This document shows, in pieces, positions 17,068 to 25,873 of a stretch of 64,000 bases of DNA. Position 1 is the stretch's first letter. Each line of letters begins with the position of its first letter. The stretch is taken from NCBI RefSeq assembly GCF_008802365.1, contig NZ_VZQZ01000008.1, forward strand, positions 86,594-150,593, read 5' to 3'. The stretch comes from Oryzomonas japonica (lineage in GTDB: Bacteria; Desulfobacterota; Desulfuromonadia; Geobacterales; Pseudopelobacteraceae). A program made the translations under genes and the position numbers. The notes beneath the pieces are model-generated. The model was not told the DNA's origin. It did no database searches and saw only the letters and a program-made list of their open reading frames with translations.

Positions 17068-18657
17068 TCAGTCCTTCGCCCGTCCGATGGCGTCGAGCGC
17101 TTCGGTGCAGGCGCGGGCCAGCTCTCCCGAGCCGCGGGCCTTCTTCTTCAGGGCCGGCAGGGCACGGCCGTCGTCCAGCCTGGCCAGGGTGGCGGCAATG
17201 GCGACCTTGAACTGGGTCCAACGGCTCCGCGCGAGCAGATGCCTGCCTTCGAGGAGTCGTACGAGACGGGGGGTTGCCTGCCGGTCGCCGATCATGGCGA
17301 TTGCCGCCAGGGCATCGCATTTCAGAGGGAGGTTTTGCAGGAACCGGTCGTCGTCGCAGACGATCTGCAACAGCACGGCAAGGGCCTTGCGGCTCTTCAT
17401 GCCGCCGAGGGAGGCGATCGCCTGGGGCCACAACGCCGCATCGGTGCTGCGCAGTATGGCGATGATGGCCTCTTCCGCCTGCCGCCCGCCGATTTTTGCC
17501 AGGCTGCGTATGGTCTCCTTGGCAACCCTGCCGTCGGAGTGCCGCAGGCAGTTCTCCAACTCGGGGACCGCTGCCCGGCTGCCGATATCGCCCAGGATAG
17601 CGGCCAGGTTCCTGGCGACATACCAGCGATTGTCGTTCAGCATGGGCAGGATGGATGCAACGGCGGATTCTCCCTGACGCCCCAGCAATTGGATCAGCTT
17701 CTTGCGTACGGCCGGATTGTCGGTCAGAGCCATCTTTTCCACGGCGCGATTGAGGGTCGCCTGGCCGCCGGCAGCCACGAGAGCCAGGGCGCCCCGGGGG
17801 GAAACCCCGTTGACGGCGCCCAGGCTCTCAAGGACAAACTCGAGGAACTCCTCCTGTGCGGCAAGTTGTTCAAGTCCGAAGCGCGCAACCGCCATGATCT
17901 TTTTCCCGCGCCCCGGATCTGCGGTATGCTGTGCGAACAGCTCCGCCAGGGGGAGTACCGCGGTCGGTTCGTGGCGGGCCATGAGCGTCTCGCAGCAGAT
18001 AATGCCCTGGCGGGCGAGCATGGGGTAGATATCTTCGTCAACGGTCGTGCTCAGACGGCTCAGGAGGGCGTGTAGCGCCTGTTCCGGGTCGGCGTCTCCG
18101 GCTGAGGGGGCGGAAGGTTCCGGGGTAACCGGGAATTCCAGGTCCGCGCCTTCGATCTCGTCAAGCCCCGGCGGGACCACCCCCCGGGACTCGATCTCGC
18201 GGCGCTTGCCCCCAATGGCCGCGAGATCGAATTCGTTGGCCCAGATGGTGCGGATGCCGTGCTCGCCCATGACCCTCTCCAGGCCGCCGGCTTCCTGGAT
18301 GGCGTCGGGGGGCAGGGAGACGACCCTGATGAAGTCCAGCAGGTCTTCTTGGAAGAGGTCGCGGAGAAAGGTGATCTTTTGCGCGCGCCGGGCAAAAAGC
18401 TCGAAGGAAAGGGACGCGGCTATATGCATGCCGTCCTGGAGCGGCTCTCCGTTTGGCAGACTGAATCCGCCGCGCCCGCACAGCAGGGAGAGGTCGTTGC
18501 CGTCCAGGGCGCGCTGGAGGGAAAGGTGCGCCTTGAGGATACTGTTTTTGCGGCTGGGGTGCCCCTTGGGGTAGAACTGCCATGCACGCAACGCCCGGCT
18601 GACGTTGCCCAGGGCGTGCAGGACAGCGGGTGGCGATGAGGGAGTGATGACTTGCAT
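17068..18657 (-). CDS. HEAT-repeat protein with N-terminal FYPxxHP domain
   Basis: The 529-residue protein starts with a domain like that of the HD-GYP protein downstream (QFYPKGHP at 27-34; later HGIRTIWANEFDL against KEIRHILVA). It continues with an alpha-helical region and ends with about five HEAT repeats (AVRKKLIQLLGRQG, WYVARNLAAILGDIG, GRVAKETIRSLAKIG). The start at 18657 has AAGGAA six bases upstream; a second possible start at 18693 adds 12 residues. It is the first gene of a two-gene operon with the HD-GYP gene, and a TTGACA-type promoter precedes it. It probably works as a scaffold or sensor with its partner. Confidence 0.85.
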   Translation of the reverse strand: MQVITPSSPPAVLHALGNVSRALRAWQFYPKGHPSRKNSILKAHLSLQRALDGNDLSLLCGRGGFSLPNGEPLQDGMHIAASLSFELFARRAQKITFLRDLFQEDLLDFIRVVSLPPDAIQEAGGLERVMGEHGIRTIWANEFDLAAIGGKRREIESRGVVPPGLDEIEGADLEFPVTPEPSAPSAGDADPEQALHALLSRLSTTVDEDIYPMLARQGIICCETLMARHEPTAVLPLAELFAQHTADPGRGKKIMAVARFGLEQLAAQEEFLEFVLESLGAVNGVSPRGALALVAAGGQATLNRAVEKMALTDNPAVRKKLIQLLGRQGESAVASILPMLNDNRWYVARNLAAILGDIGSRAAVPELENCLRHSDGRVAKETIRSLAKIGGRQAEEAIIAILRSTDAALWPQAIASLGGMKSRKALAVLLQIVCDDDRFLQNLPLKCDALAAIAMIGDRQATPRLVRLLEGRHLLARSRWTQFKVAIAATLARLDDGRALPALKKKARGSGELARACTEALDAIGRAKD

Positions 18658-18694
18658 GTGCGGTTCCTTGTGGATTACCGGGGTAATGTGCAAT

Positions 18695-18724
18695 ACTATA
18701 CGGATTATGGCGGGTTTTTGTCAA
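18695..18724 (-). promoter_or_regulatory. Sigma-70 promoter of HEAT/HD-GYP operon
   Basis: On the minus strand a perfect TTGACA and TATAGT are separated by 18 bases; the -10 ends 37 bases before the start codon. It lies in the divergent gap shared with radA. Confidence 0.7.
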
Positions 18725-18818
18725 ACCTAATGCAGACCTTTGCGCCAGCTGCATCGGGAGCCGGGCGGCGAGATCGACCTGATCACATCGTTCATAATCA
18801 AATATCGGGGGATGGAAC

Positions 18819-20168
18819 GTGAAACAGAAAACCGTTTTTGCCTGTCAGAAGTGCGGCTGCCAGTCACCAAAATGGCTGGGGAAATGCCCCGACTGCGGCG
18901 CCTGGAACAGCATGGCCGAAGAGGCGGCCGCCAAGCCGGCCCACAGCCTGCCGGCGGGCGGCACCTCCCGCCCGGTACCGATCTGCGATGTGCCGTCCCA
19001 GTCGGAAACGCGCATAAGCTGCGGCATCGTTGAACTGGACCGGGTGTTGGGGGGGGGGATCGTCCCCGGCTCCCTGGTGTTGATCGGCGGCGACCCCGGC
19101 ATCGGCAAGTCGACCCTCTTGCTCCAGGCCATGAACAACCTGGCGGCCGGCGGCGGCCAGGTGCTGTACGTGTCCGGCGAGGAGTCCGCCTCCCAGACCC
19201 GGCTGCGGGGGGAGCGGCTGGGGGTCTCCCACCAGGGGCTCCTGGTCCTGGCGGAAAACTCGCTGGAGGCCATCATTGCCCATGCCGCGGCCCTCAAACC
19301 GCAGGCGCTGGTGATTGACTCCATCCAGACGGTCTGGACCTCCTCCCTGGAATCCGCCCCCGGCAGCGTCAGCCAGGTCAGGGAATCGGCCGGCAAGCTG
19401 ATGCTCTTGGCCAAGGGGCACAACATCCCGGCCTTTCTGGTGGGGCATGTCACCAAGGACGGCGCCATCGCCGGGCCGCGGGTGCTTGAACACATGGTGG
19501 ACACGGTGCTGTACTTCGAAGGGGACGGCAGCCACCCCTTCCGCATCCTTCGGGCGGTCAAGAACCGTTTCGGCTCCACCAACGAAATCGGCGTGTTCGA
19601 GATGAAACAGGAAGGGTTGTGCTGCGTGGACAACCCCTCGGAACTCTTTCTTGCCGAACGGCCCCTCGGGGTGGCCGGTTCCGTGGTCACCACCTCCCTG
19701 GAGGGGAGCAGGCCGCTCCTGGTGGAGCTTCAGGCGCTGGTGAGCCAATCGTCCTACGGTGTTCCCCGCCGTACCACCATCGGGGTTGACCACAACCGCC
19801 TGGCGCTGTTGGTGGCGGTGCTGGAAAAGAAAGTCGGGCTGCATCTGGCCGGGCAGGATATCTTTCTCAATGCCGCCGGGGGGGTGCGCCTCAACGAGCC
19901 GGCCGCCGATCTGGCCATGATCATGGCGGTGGCCTCCAGCCACCTGGACAAGGTGATTGCACCCCAGACCGTAGTCCTGGGTGAGGTGGGGCTGGCCGGA
20001 GAGGTGCGGGCCGTAACCCAGCCGGAGCAGCGCATAGCCGAGGCGGAAAAACTCGGCTTCCGGACCGCCATCCTGCCTGCCGGCAACCTGAAAAGGCTCA
20101 AGAAGGGAAAGATGAAGCTCGTGGGGGTTTCTTCGGTTGAGGAAGCCATGAACCATGTTCTGGAATAG
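18819..20168 (+). CDS. radA: DNA repair protein RadA
   Basis: RadA is a RecA-like ATPase and DnaB-like helicase that promotes branch migration during recombination. The 449-residue protein has an N-terminal C4 zinc finger (C9, C12, C23, C26), the Walker A motif GGDPGIGKST around residues 90-99, the RadA-specific KNRFGSTNEIG from residue 248 and a C-terminal Lon-like domain (GLAGEVRAV). The start is GTG with GGGGGA upstream. It is divergent from the HEAT/HD-GYP operon and precedes a DksA-type gene by 89 bases. The family assignment is secure. Confidence 0.97.
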   Translation: MKQKTVFACQKCGCQSPKWLGKCPDCGAWNSMAEEAAAKPAHSLPAGGTSRPVPICDVPSQSETRISCGIVELDRVLGGGIVPGSLVLIGGDPGIGKSTLLLQAMNNLAAGGGQVLYVSGEESASQTRLRGERLGVSHQGLLVLAENSLEAIIAHAAALKPQALVIDSIQTVWTSSLESAPGSVSQVRESAGKLMLLAKGHNIPAFLVGHVTKDGAIAGPRVLEHMVDTVLYFEGDGSHPFRILRAVKNRFGSTNEIGVFEMKQEGLCCVDNPSELFLAERPLGVAGSVVTTSLEGSRPLLVELQALVSQSSYGVPRRTTIGVDHNRLALLVAVLEKKVGLHLAGQDIFLNAAGGVRLNEPAADLAMIMAVASSHLDKVIAPQTVVLGEVGLAGEVRAVTQPEQRIAEAEKLGFRTAILPAGNLKRLKKGKMKLVGVSSVEEAMNHVLE

Positions 20169-20257
20169 CGCCCGGCCCGGCCGCAACCATTTTTTTCTGG
20201 ACTTGCACGGCGGTAACCTATAAAATCTGTACATTTATATGAATTCAGGAGCAGGCC

Positions 20258-20614
20258 ATGGAAGCGGAAAAGATTGAATACTTCAGAAATGTTCTGATCG
20301 AAGAGATGAAATCTCTGCTCGGCGAGGCGGACAAGACGGTTACGGAAATGACCTCCGATGCGGCCAACTTTCCCGACCCCACCGACCGCGCCACCCAGGA
20401 GTCGGACCGAAACTTCGAACTGCGCATCCGTGACCGGGAGCGCAAGCTGATCAACAAGATCAAGGACGCCCTGGAGCGCATCGATGCCGGCGAATTCGGC
20501 ATCTGCGAGGAGTGCGGCGAAGAAATCAGCGAAGCGCGTCTCAAGGCGCGACCGGTGACAACGCTCTGCATCAACTGCAAAATGGAAGAGGAAGAGAAAG
20601 AACGGCGTCAATAG
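20258..20614 (+). CDS. dksA: DksA/TraR-family RNA polymerase-binding protein
   Basis: DksA-type proteins enter the secondary channel of RNA polymerase and, with ppGpp, adjust initiation at rRNA and amino acid promoters. The 118-residue protein has the coiled-coil with the DxxDxA tip (D40, D43, A45) and a C4 zinc finger (C83, C86, C104, C107). AGGAG precedes the ATG. The acidic/basic C-terminal tail is short. A TATAAA-like hexamer lies about 35 bases upstream, without a convincing -35. The histidine kinase gene follows after 41 bases, possibly in the same transcript. Confidence 0.93.
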   Translation: MEAEKIEYFRNVLIEEMKSLLGEADKTVTEMTSDAANFPDPTDRATQESDRNFELRIRDRERKLINKIKDALERIDAGEFGICEECGEEISEARLKARPVTTLCINCKMEEEEKERRQ

Positions 20615-20655
20615 GCACTCAGCAATCCCCGCATACCCTGCGGCAGGTGTACGAC

Positions 20656-22029
20656 ATGGAAGCCCGCATCCCTCCCAAACAGGCCGCATCCCACAAGCAA
20701 CTTGTTGAGCTGACGATCCTCTATCAGTTCAGTAATACCATGCTGTCCACCATTCGCCTCAACAAACTGACCCATCTCATCCTCACCGCTCTCACCTCCG
20801 ACAGCACCAGGCTCTTCGAGCGGGCGATGCTCTTCCTGCGCAACGAGAAATCGGGGGTGTTGCAGGGCATGCTCGGCGTCACCCGGGATACCGCCGGGGG
20901 GCTGAAGGTGGTTGGAGGGAAAGACGCCCTCAGCAGCCGCTGGGATATCGACGATGACGCCATTCTCCACCAGCGTGAGTCCGCCTTTTCAAAACATGTC
21001 CGTGCCACCCGTATCGAGGCCAGCGCGGCTTGTACCATTATCCGGCGCGTCATCCACGAACACCGCCTCTACGCACTGGGGGAGGATGACTGCCCGGTCT
21101 GCGAAAGCTGCGATTTCGTCCGCCGTCTCGGCATCGCGGCCTTTGCCGTCGCCCCCCTCATCGCCCGGGACAAAGCCCTGGGGATCATCGTCGTGGACAA
21201 CCCCTCTTCAAACAAGGAGATTGGCCACGACGACCTGCATTTTCTGCAACTCATCGCCAACCAGGCCGGCATGGCGGTTGAAAATTCCATGCTCTATAAC
21301 CGCATCGAGGAGGCCCACTCCAACCTGCGTGATGCCCGGGAACGGCTCGTCCACGGCGAACGCCTGGCGGCCATCGGCGAGATGGCGGCCAACCTGGCCC
21401 ACGAACTCAAAAATCCGCTCATAACCATCGGCGGTTTTGCCGGGCGGCTGGTCAAGGGGCTTCCCGGCACTTCCCGCGAACATCACTACGCCGAGACCAT
21501 CGTGAAGGAGATCGGCCGGCTGGAGCGGATGCTGGCCGACATCCTGGCTTTCTCCCGCAAGCCGACCATCTGCTACAGCGCTTGCGATGCGGGCGATATC
21601 CTGATGGATTGTTTTGCCGGCTGCGCCACGACTCTCGAGGACCATTGTGTCTCGCTCGCCACCTCCTTTGAAGACGGCCCCTGGCCGATCCTTGGCGATG
21701 CGCATCAACTCAAGCAGGTTTTTCTGAATCTCATGCTGAACGCCTGCGAAGCGATGCCTGACGGAGGCTCGCTCCATGTGACGCTCAAAAAAGTATCCCT
21801 TGACAAAAAATGCATATTGGTTAGCATACAGGACTCGGGTGGAGGCATGCCGGCCGACATGCTGCCGAAGATTTTCACTCCGTTTTTTACCACCAAACCC
21901 CATGGCACCGGCTTGGGACTTGCCATAGTCAACCGCATCCTGCAGAATCACGGCGGTCGTATCGAAGCGAGAAACGAAGGCAGGGGCGCGGTATTCACCG
22001 TCACCCTGCCACAGGTGGAAACACAATAA
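20656..22029 (+). CDS. GAF-domain sensor histidine kinase
   Basis: The 457-residue cytosolic kinase has an N-terminal GAF-like sensor (about residues 10-215), with a cysteine pair CPVCESC near 140 that could bind metal. Then come the phospho-acceptor H249 in [10 protein letters not shown] and an ATPase domain with the N box [10 protein letters not shown]1 DSGGGMP and G2 GTGLGLAI. There are no membrane segments, so it should sense an internal signal. The start is ATG 20656; a longer frame overlapping dksA was rejected as its extra residues read as a shadow of dksA. No response regulator is adjacent, so it is an orphan kinase. It may be co-transcribed with dksA. Confidence 0.9.
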   Translation: MEARIPPKQAASHKQLVELTILYQFSNTMLSTIRLNKLTHLILTALTSDSTRLFERAMLFLRNEKSGVLQGMLGVTRDTAGGLKVVGGKDALSSRWDIDDDAILHQRESAFSKHVRATRIEASAACTIIRRVIHEHRLYALGEDDCPVCESCDFVRRLGIAAFAVAPLIARDKALGIIVVDNPSSNKEIGHDDLHFLQLIANQAGMAVENSMLYNRIEEAHSNLRDARERLVHGERLAAIGEMAANLAHELKNPLITIGGFAGRLVKGLPGTSREHHYAETIVKEIGRLERMLADILAFSRKPTICYSACDAGDILMDCFAGCATTLEDHCVSLATSFEDGPWPILGDAHQLKQVFLNLMLNACEAMPDGGSLHVTLKKVSLDKKCILVSIQDSGGGMPADMLPKIFTPFFTTKPHGTGLGLAIVNRILQNHGGRIEARNEGRGAVFTVTLPQVETQ

Positions 22030-22042
22030 AATCATGCAATCT

Positions 22043-22118
22043 GGGGCTGTAGCTCAGTTGGGAGAGCGATGCGTTCGCAACGCATAGGTCGACGGTTCGA
22101 TCCCGTTCAGCTCCACCA
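22043..22118 (+). tRNA. tRNA-Ala (anticodon CGC)
   Basis: A full cloverleaf can be drawn over 76 bases. The acceptor GGGGCTG pairs with CAGCTCC, the D-arm is AGCTCAGTTGGGAGAGC, and the anticodon stem ATGCG/CGCAT encloses TTCGCAA, giving anticodon CGC. The T-arm is GACGG-TTCGATC-CCGTT. The discriminator A and the CCA end are encoded. A terminator follows at once. Confidence 0.97.
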
Positions 22119-22123
22119 GATAC

Positions 22124-22158
22124 AAAAGAGGGGTTAGCCATAGCTAGCCCCTCTTTTA
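22124..22158 (+). terminator. Intrinsic terminator after tRNA-Ala
   Basis: AAAAGAGGGGTTAGC pairs with GCTAGCCCCTCTTTT (one G-T pair) around a CATA loop, followed by ATTTG. It begins six bases after the tRNA CCA end. Confidence 0.9.
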
Positions 22159-22335
22159 TTTGTATTATTTTTTGTGCAACAATACACAAATACCCACGCC
22201 ACGCTGCAATAGAGCCGGATTCCTGCCCGACTCAATTCGGGCAATTCTTTATTTTCATACATCCCATGGGTTCGCGACGAAAAGTAAAATGGAGACTAAT
22301 TTAAAATTAGTGCTATTTTTTACTATATTACGTGC

Positions 22336-22365
22336 TTGACACACGGTTTTGGTTGGTGACATAAT
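22336..22365 (+). promoter_or_regulatory. Sigma-70 promoter of small zinc-ribbon gene
   Basis: TTGACA, 18 bases, CATAAT. The ATG of the next gene is eight bases after the hexamer. Just upstream is a small palindrome, ACTAATT-TAA-AATTAGT (22295-22311), that could be an operator. Confidence 0.7.
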
Positions 22366-22373
22366 TTAGCATT

Positions 22374-22589
22374 ATGGCGTTCACCGAGGAACACTGCAGC
22401 CATTGCGGAAGTACCGTCAAAGCGGACGGCAATGGCATTTATTCCGTCAGGGTAGACAGCAAAGGCTATCTGATGGAGATAATGGACGGAGAAATCCTCC
22501 CCGATACACTCCTCTATTGCTCGCCAACCTGCATGTTCAAGCGCGAGCGCGGTGTGGTCCCCAAAAACAAGATCACGTTTCACTTCTAG
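22374..22589 (+). CDS. Small zinc-ribbon-like protein, unknown
   Basis: The 71-residue protein has two cysteine pairs spaced like a zinc ribbon (C8-x-x-C11 and C49-xxx-C53). Between them lies a short beta-rich stretch with IYSVRVDSKGYLMEIMDGE. It has its own promoter upstream and its own terminator 60 bases after the stop, so it is a one-gene transcription unit. There is no ribosome-binding site, and the promoter hexamer ends eight bases before the ATG, suggesting a leaderless message. I do not recognise a named family. The location directly after a tRNA gene and in AT-rich DNA could point to recent acquisition. Confidence 0.7.
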   Translation: MAFTEEHCSHCGSTVKADGNGIYSVRVDSKGYLMEIMDGEILPDTLLYCSPTCMFKRERGVVPKNKITFHF

Positions 22590-22648
22590 GCGTCCGACGG
22601 CGTAACCCGCCGGGGTGCCGGCAGCGCACAATCTCTACAGCCATTACG

Positions 22649-22676
22649 AGCCGCCATTCTTGTGCGGCTTTTTTTT
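22649..22676 (+). terminator. Intrinsic terminator of small zinc-ribbon gene
   Basis: AGCCGC (22649-22654) pairs with GCGGCT (22664-22669) around a 9-base loop, followed by eight T residues. Confidence 0.85.
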
Positions 22677-22848
22677 ATGATTCTCTTGCCGCGAGGTGCG
22701 CGAGGCTTTTGGGCTGGCGCGCGCTATCGGGACCGCGTTGCGGAGGTATCCAGATTGAGCCGGATTTATTCGGCTTTCCCCATAGACGAATGCTAAAAAA
22801 TAGGGCATTATACCGGGGTCTTGCGTGTCATGTCACAGAGGAGACGCC

Positions 22849-24009
22849 GTGCCGCCCACCCGCACCGCCCTGATATACTCGCCGCTGTTCGGAAACTTCA
22901 GCTACGGGGATGACCATCCGTTCAAGTTGCAGCGCTACCGTGTCGTACGGGACCTGATGGAGTCTTACGGTCTGCTGAAGCTACCGGGCATGGAAATCCG
23001 CGGCTGCGGGCCGATCGACGATGAACTGGCGTTGAGCTTCCACGCCCCCGAATACCTGGCACGCCTCAAGGAGTTCAGCACCTCCGACGAACCGCGGGCC
23101 GATTTCCGCTTCGGCCTGGGCGATGCCGACTGCCCTGTCTTCAAAGGGCTGTACGATTGCGCGGCATTGGGGGCCGGTGCGACCTTCGAGGCGGCCCGCC
23201 TGGTGGAGGAAGAGGGGTTCGACATCGCCTTCAACCTGGCCGGCGGCTGGCACCACGCCCATCGGGCCAGGGCCTCGGGTTTCTCCTACGTAAACGATGC
23301 CGTGCTCGCCATCAACTGGCTGGTGGCCCGGGGGCGGCGGGTTGTCTATCTGGATATCGACGCCCACCACGGCGACGGGGTGCAGGAAGGGTTCTACGAC
23401 AGCGACCGGGTCCTTACCATCTCGCTGCACGAGAGCGGCATCTATTTCTTTCCCGGGACCGGCTTCGAGAATGAAACCGGTACCGGCCGGGGGCGGGGCT
23501 ATTCGGTGAACGTGCCGTTGCTTGCCCACACCGACGACGCCCTCTACATGAAGGCCTTCGATGAAGTGGCCTATCCGCTGATGGCCGCCTATGACCCGGA
23601 TGTCATCGTCACCCAGATCGGCGCCGACGCGTTTCGCACCGATCCGCTGACCCAGCTTGAGATCACGACCCACAGCTACGGCTATATCATGCGCAAGCTC
23701 AAGGCGCTCAGGATCCCCTGGGTTGCGCTGGGCGGAGGCGGCTACGACCTGATGAACACGGCCCGGGCCTGGACCATCGCCTGGGCGGTTATGAACGGCG
23801 TCGAGCTCAACCCCCGCCTGCCGGCGGCCTTTGTGCGAAAGATCGAGCCGCTGGGGTATCCCCACCGGGTCTTGCTGGACGCCATGCACTGGTCCGAGGA
23901 GTATGAGCGCAACTTGGCCCTGGATGCGGTGGAAAAGAGTATTGCGCGGATCAGGGCGGCCATCTTCCCTGGTATAATTGGAACCTATGGCAAAACTTCC
24001 GGGAAATAG
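22849..24009 (+). CDS. Histone deacetylase-family hydrolase (AcuC-like)
   Basis: The 386-residue protein is a class I-like HDAC fold enzyme. The charge-relay region is NLAGGWHHA, the zinc-binding DIDAHHGDG is at residues 169-177 (D171, H173), and the third ligand Asp lies in QIGADAFRTDPL. Bacterial members include AcuC, which deacetylates acetyl-CoA synthetase, and polyamine deacetylases. The start is GTG 22849, five bases after AGGAG; an upstream GTG at 22825 lacks such a site. In an acetate-using organism, control of acetylation of an acyl-CoA enzyme is plausible but is inference. The next gene starts inside its last 23 bases. Confidence 0.9.
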   Translation: MPPTRTALIYSPLFGNFSYGDDHPFKLQRYRVVRDLMESYGLLKLPGMEIRGCGPIDDELALSFHAPEYLARLKEFSTSDEPRADFRFGLGDADCPVFKGLYDCAALGAGATFEAARLVEEEGFDIAFNLAGGWHHAHRARASGFSYVNDAVLAINWLVARGRRVVYLDIDAHHGDGVQEGFYDSDRVLTISLHESGIYFFPGTGFENETGTGRGRGYSVNVPLLAHTDDALYMKAFDEVAYPLMAAYDPDVIVTQIGADAFRTDPLTQLEITTHSYGYIMRKLKALRIPWVALGGGGYDLMNTARAWTIAWAVMNGVELNPRLPAAFVRKIEPLGYPHRVLLDAMHWSEEYERNLALDAVEKSIARIRAAIFPGIIGTYGKTSGK

Positions 24010-24829
24010 CCAGTTGCTGGATGCAGCCGGTCGGCCGTTGCGGTCGCTGCTGGCCATCAACCGGCTGGATGACCCGGAAAAAGAGCTGTTGTACGCTTCG
24101 CTGTTGCCGTTGCGCCTGCGCGGGCTGTTGGGCTTGGCCGCCGATGGGCTCCATACCGCGACAGGGGAGCGCCTGACCACCATCATTGCGCCCTCTGGGC
24201 TTGCGCTTCTGCGTATCGAGGTCCGCGCCCGGCCGGATGATGCGGATACGACATTCTTCCTCGAACTGGCCGATACCCAGTACCACCAGATGGAGCTTTC
24301 CTTCTGCATCATCTGCGATCCGGCAGCGCCCCGATACGATGTGGATGTGGACGAAAGCGGCAGGAGGAACTGGTTTGCCTCCCGCGGGCGGAATCTACCC
24401 GAAGAGTTACGCGCCATGGAGGACGGGCTGTTTCCCAACCAGACCCGCCGCGGGCTGCGCCTGTTCGCCGAGTTTTTCCCGCTCCTGGAGCGGTTCACCG
24501 ATGCCCTGGGGATGGAGATGATCGTGGCCGAGCCGCTGAGCTACGACAATGCCATCCGCTATGAAAAATACGGTTTCGACTATCTGCGGGGCACGCGCCT
24601 GATGTTGGAGATCGACCGGGAGTTTCAGCCCGGCGGCCGCTATCATGCCCGGATGGACGGTTCCACCCCCTTCCGCATGCCGGGCATGGAGCGCACGGTG
24701 CGGGGGCGGAGTTGGGCCATCCACGACGGCGTTCTGGACGAGCCGTGGGATGAGGTGCAGATCTACAAGGTGATCGGCGTTGATGCCGGCATAGATACCT
24801 TTCCCGGGAGGGAGCGAGGAGTCAGATGA
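23987..24829 (+). CDS. Conserved hypothetical protein beside AcuC-like gene
   Basis: This 280-residue protein is cytosolic by appearance, with no signal peptide or membrane segments. It has alternating strand-rich and helical stretches, and the region GFDYLRGTRLMLEIDREFQPGG is faintly reminiscent of acyltransferase folds, though no motif is firm. The start ATG 23987 overlaps the deacetylase gene and has no ribosome site; a TATAAT lies eight bases upstream, so a leaderless internal message is possible. The stop overlaps the next start (ATGA). Being sandwiched between a deacetylase and a TPR protein suggests a shared task, which is unknown. Confidence 0.7.
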   Translation: MAKLPGNSQLLDAAGRPLRSLLAINRLDDPEKELLYASLLPLRLRGLLGLAADGLHTATGERLTTIIAPSGLALLRIEVRARPDDADTTFFLELADTQYHQMELSFCIICDPAAPRYDVDVDESGRRNWFASRGRNLPEELRAMEDGLFPNQTRRGLRLFAEFFPLLERFTDALGMEMIVAEPLSYDNAIRYEKYGFDYLRGTRLMLEIDREFQPGGRYHARMDGSTPFRMPGMERTVRGRSWAIHDGVLDEPWDEVQIYKVIGVDAGIDTFPGRERGVR

Positions 24830-25734
24830 ACAGCGCGGAAGTTTCAACAACCACATCCCTCTCGGGCATCAGCTACGTTACACCGCCGGCCGGCTATACG
24901 CTCAGAGGGCGCGACGGCCGGGTGGCCATTCCTTGGGACGGCAAGCCCCCTATCCCGCTTCTGGACGAGGATCTTGCATCGGTACAGGAGCGGGCGCCCG
25001 ACTATGACATGGTGGGGCGGGGCATCTACCAGGCGCTGCGCCTCGACCCGGAATGCGCCCATGCGGCCGAGTATGCCGCCGTACTGAAGGATGCCTATCC
25101 CCATATCGTTTCCGAGTTGGGGGGGCAGGTCGTCATGCTGGACGCCAGGGAGGTCGATACCCCCTATCTGGATCGCAAGATCACGTCCCTCAAGATTCTT
25201 GCCCTGCTCGACTCCGCCAATGCCGGCCTGCAGGCGGAGATCGCCCGGACTTACGCCGACAAGGGGGCGCGCCTCGCCGCGCTGCGTCAGGCCGTGGATA
25301 GTTGGTACGGGGCGGAAAAACATCTGAAGAAGGCCCTGGCGCTGGACCCCTCCGACGGCCATATCGCTTATGAATACGGCGAGGCGCTCTACATCCTCGG
25401 ACGCTACGATCAGGCGGCCGAAGTCTGGGGCGAGGCGCTGGCCGGGTTGGCGGCGACTGAACGGGCGCGGCTTGAGGCACGTATCGCCGGGATTTTGGCC
25501 GGCAAGCTCCCGCTGGTCCCTCCCCTGGATTACCTGACGGCCCTGTCGGCGGCATTGGAGGAGCGCCAAGCCGGGCGCACTGAGGAGGCGGTCGCCATTA
25601 TTGAAGATGTGCTGGCAGACCCCTCGTTTGTCGAGCAGTTCCCCATGGGCGAGGTCTATTACCTGCTGGGAACCTGTTACCAGGAGATGGGCATGGTGAA
25701 CGAGGCGGCAGAGGCATTCAGGAGGAGCGCGTAA
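24826..25734 (+). CDS. TPR-repeat protein
   Basis: The 302-residue cytosolic protein starts with about 85 residues of unknown type, including a Gly/Pro-rich N-terminus. It continues with helical TPR-like repeats: AEKHLKKALALDPSDGHIAYEYGEALYILGRYDQAAEVW around 160-200 and EVYYLLGTCYQEMGMVNEAAEAF at the C-terminus. TPRs mediate protein contacts. The ATG overlaps the upstream stop as ATGA, preceded by GGAGCGAGGAG. Its stop overlaps the start of the 36-residue membrane peptide gene (TAATG). So three to four products are translated from one coupled message. Confidence 0.8.
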   Translation: MNSAEVSTTTSLSGISYVTPPAGYTLRGRDGRVAIPWDGKPPIPLLDEDLASVQERAPDYDMVGRGIYQALRLDPECAHAAEYAAVLKDAYPHIVSELGGQVVMLDAREVDTPYLDRKITSLKILALLDSANAGLQAEIARTYADKGARLAALRQAVDSWYGAEKHLKKALALDPSDGHIAYEYGEALYILGRYDQAAEVWGEALAGLAATERARLEARIAGILAGKLPLVPPLDYLTALSAALEERQAGRTEEAVAIIEDVLADPSFVEQFPMGEVYYLLGTCYQEMGMVNEAAEAFRRSA

Positions 25735-25844
25735 TGTTATTCGGATTCAGTATCGCCGATTGGATTTTCATAGGATTTATCCTGATTGTCATCTTCGTCT
25801 GCGTGGTCTTGAGCGACATGCGGCGGAGCAATAAAAAGGACTAG
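25734..25844 (+). CDS. 36-residue single-span membrane peptide
   Basis: The frame reads MLFGFSIADWIFIGFILIVI and on to a basic tail DMRRSNKKD. That is one strongly hydrophobic membrane segment (residues 3-26), then a positively charged end that should stay inside. The start codon shares a base with the TPR gene stop (TAATG), and AGGAGGAG lies at ideal distance, so translation is well supported. Peptides of this kind often bind and tune membrane protein complexes. The following gene encodes a four-span membrane protein, a candidate partner. Confidence 0.7.
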   Translation: MLFGFSIADWIFIGFILIVIFVCVVLSDMRRSNKKD

Positions 25845-25873
25845 ACGCATAGCGGCAGTTTGCCGAGGTAGTC

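Noticed and set aside
22001-22189. 62-codon minus-strand frame covering the tRNA gene
   Set aside because: Antisense of a tRNA gives a well-known false peptide of this kind; there is no ribosome site.
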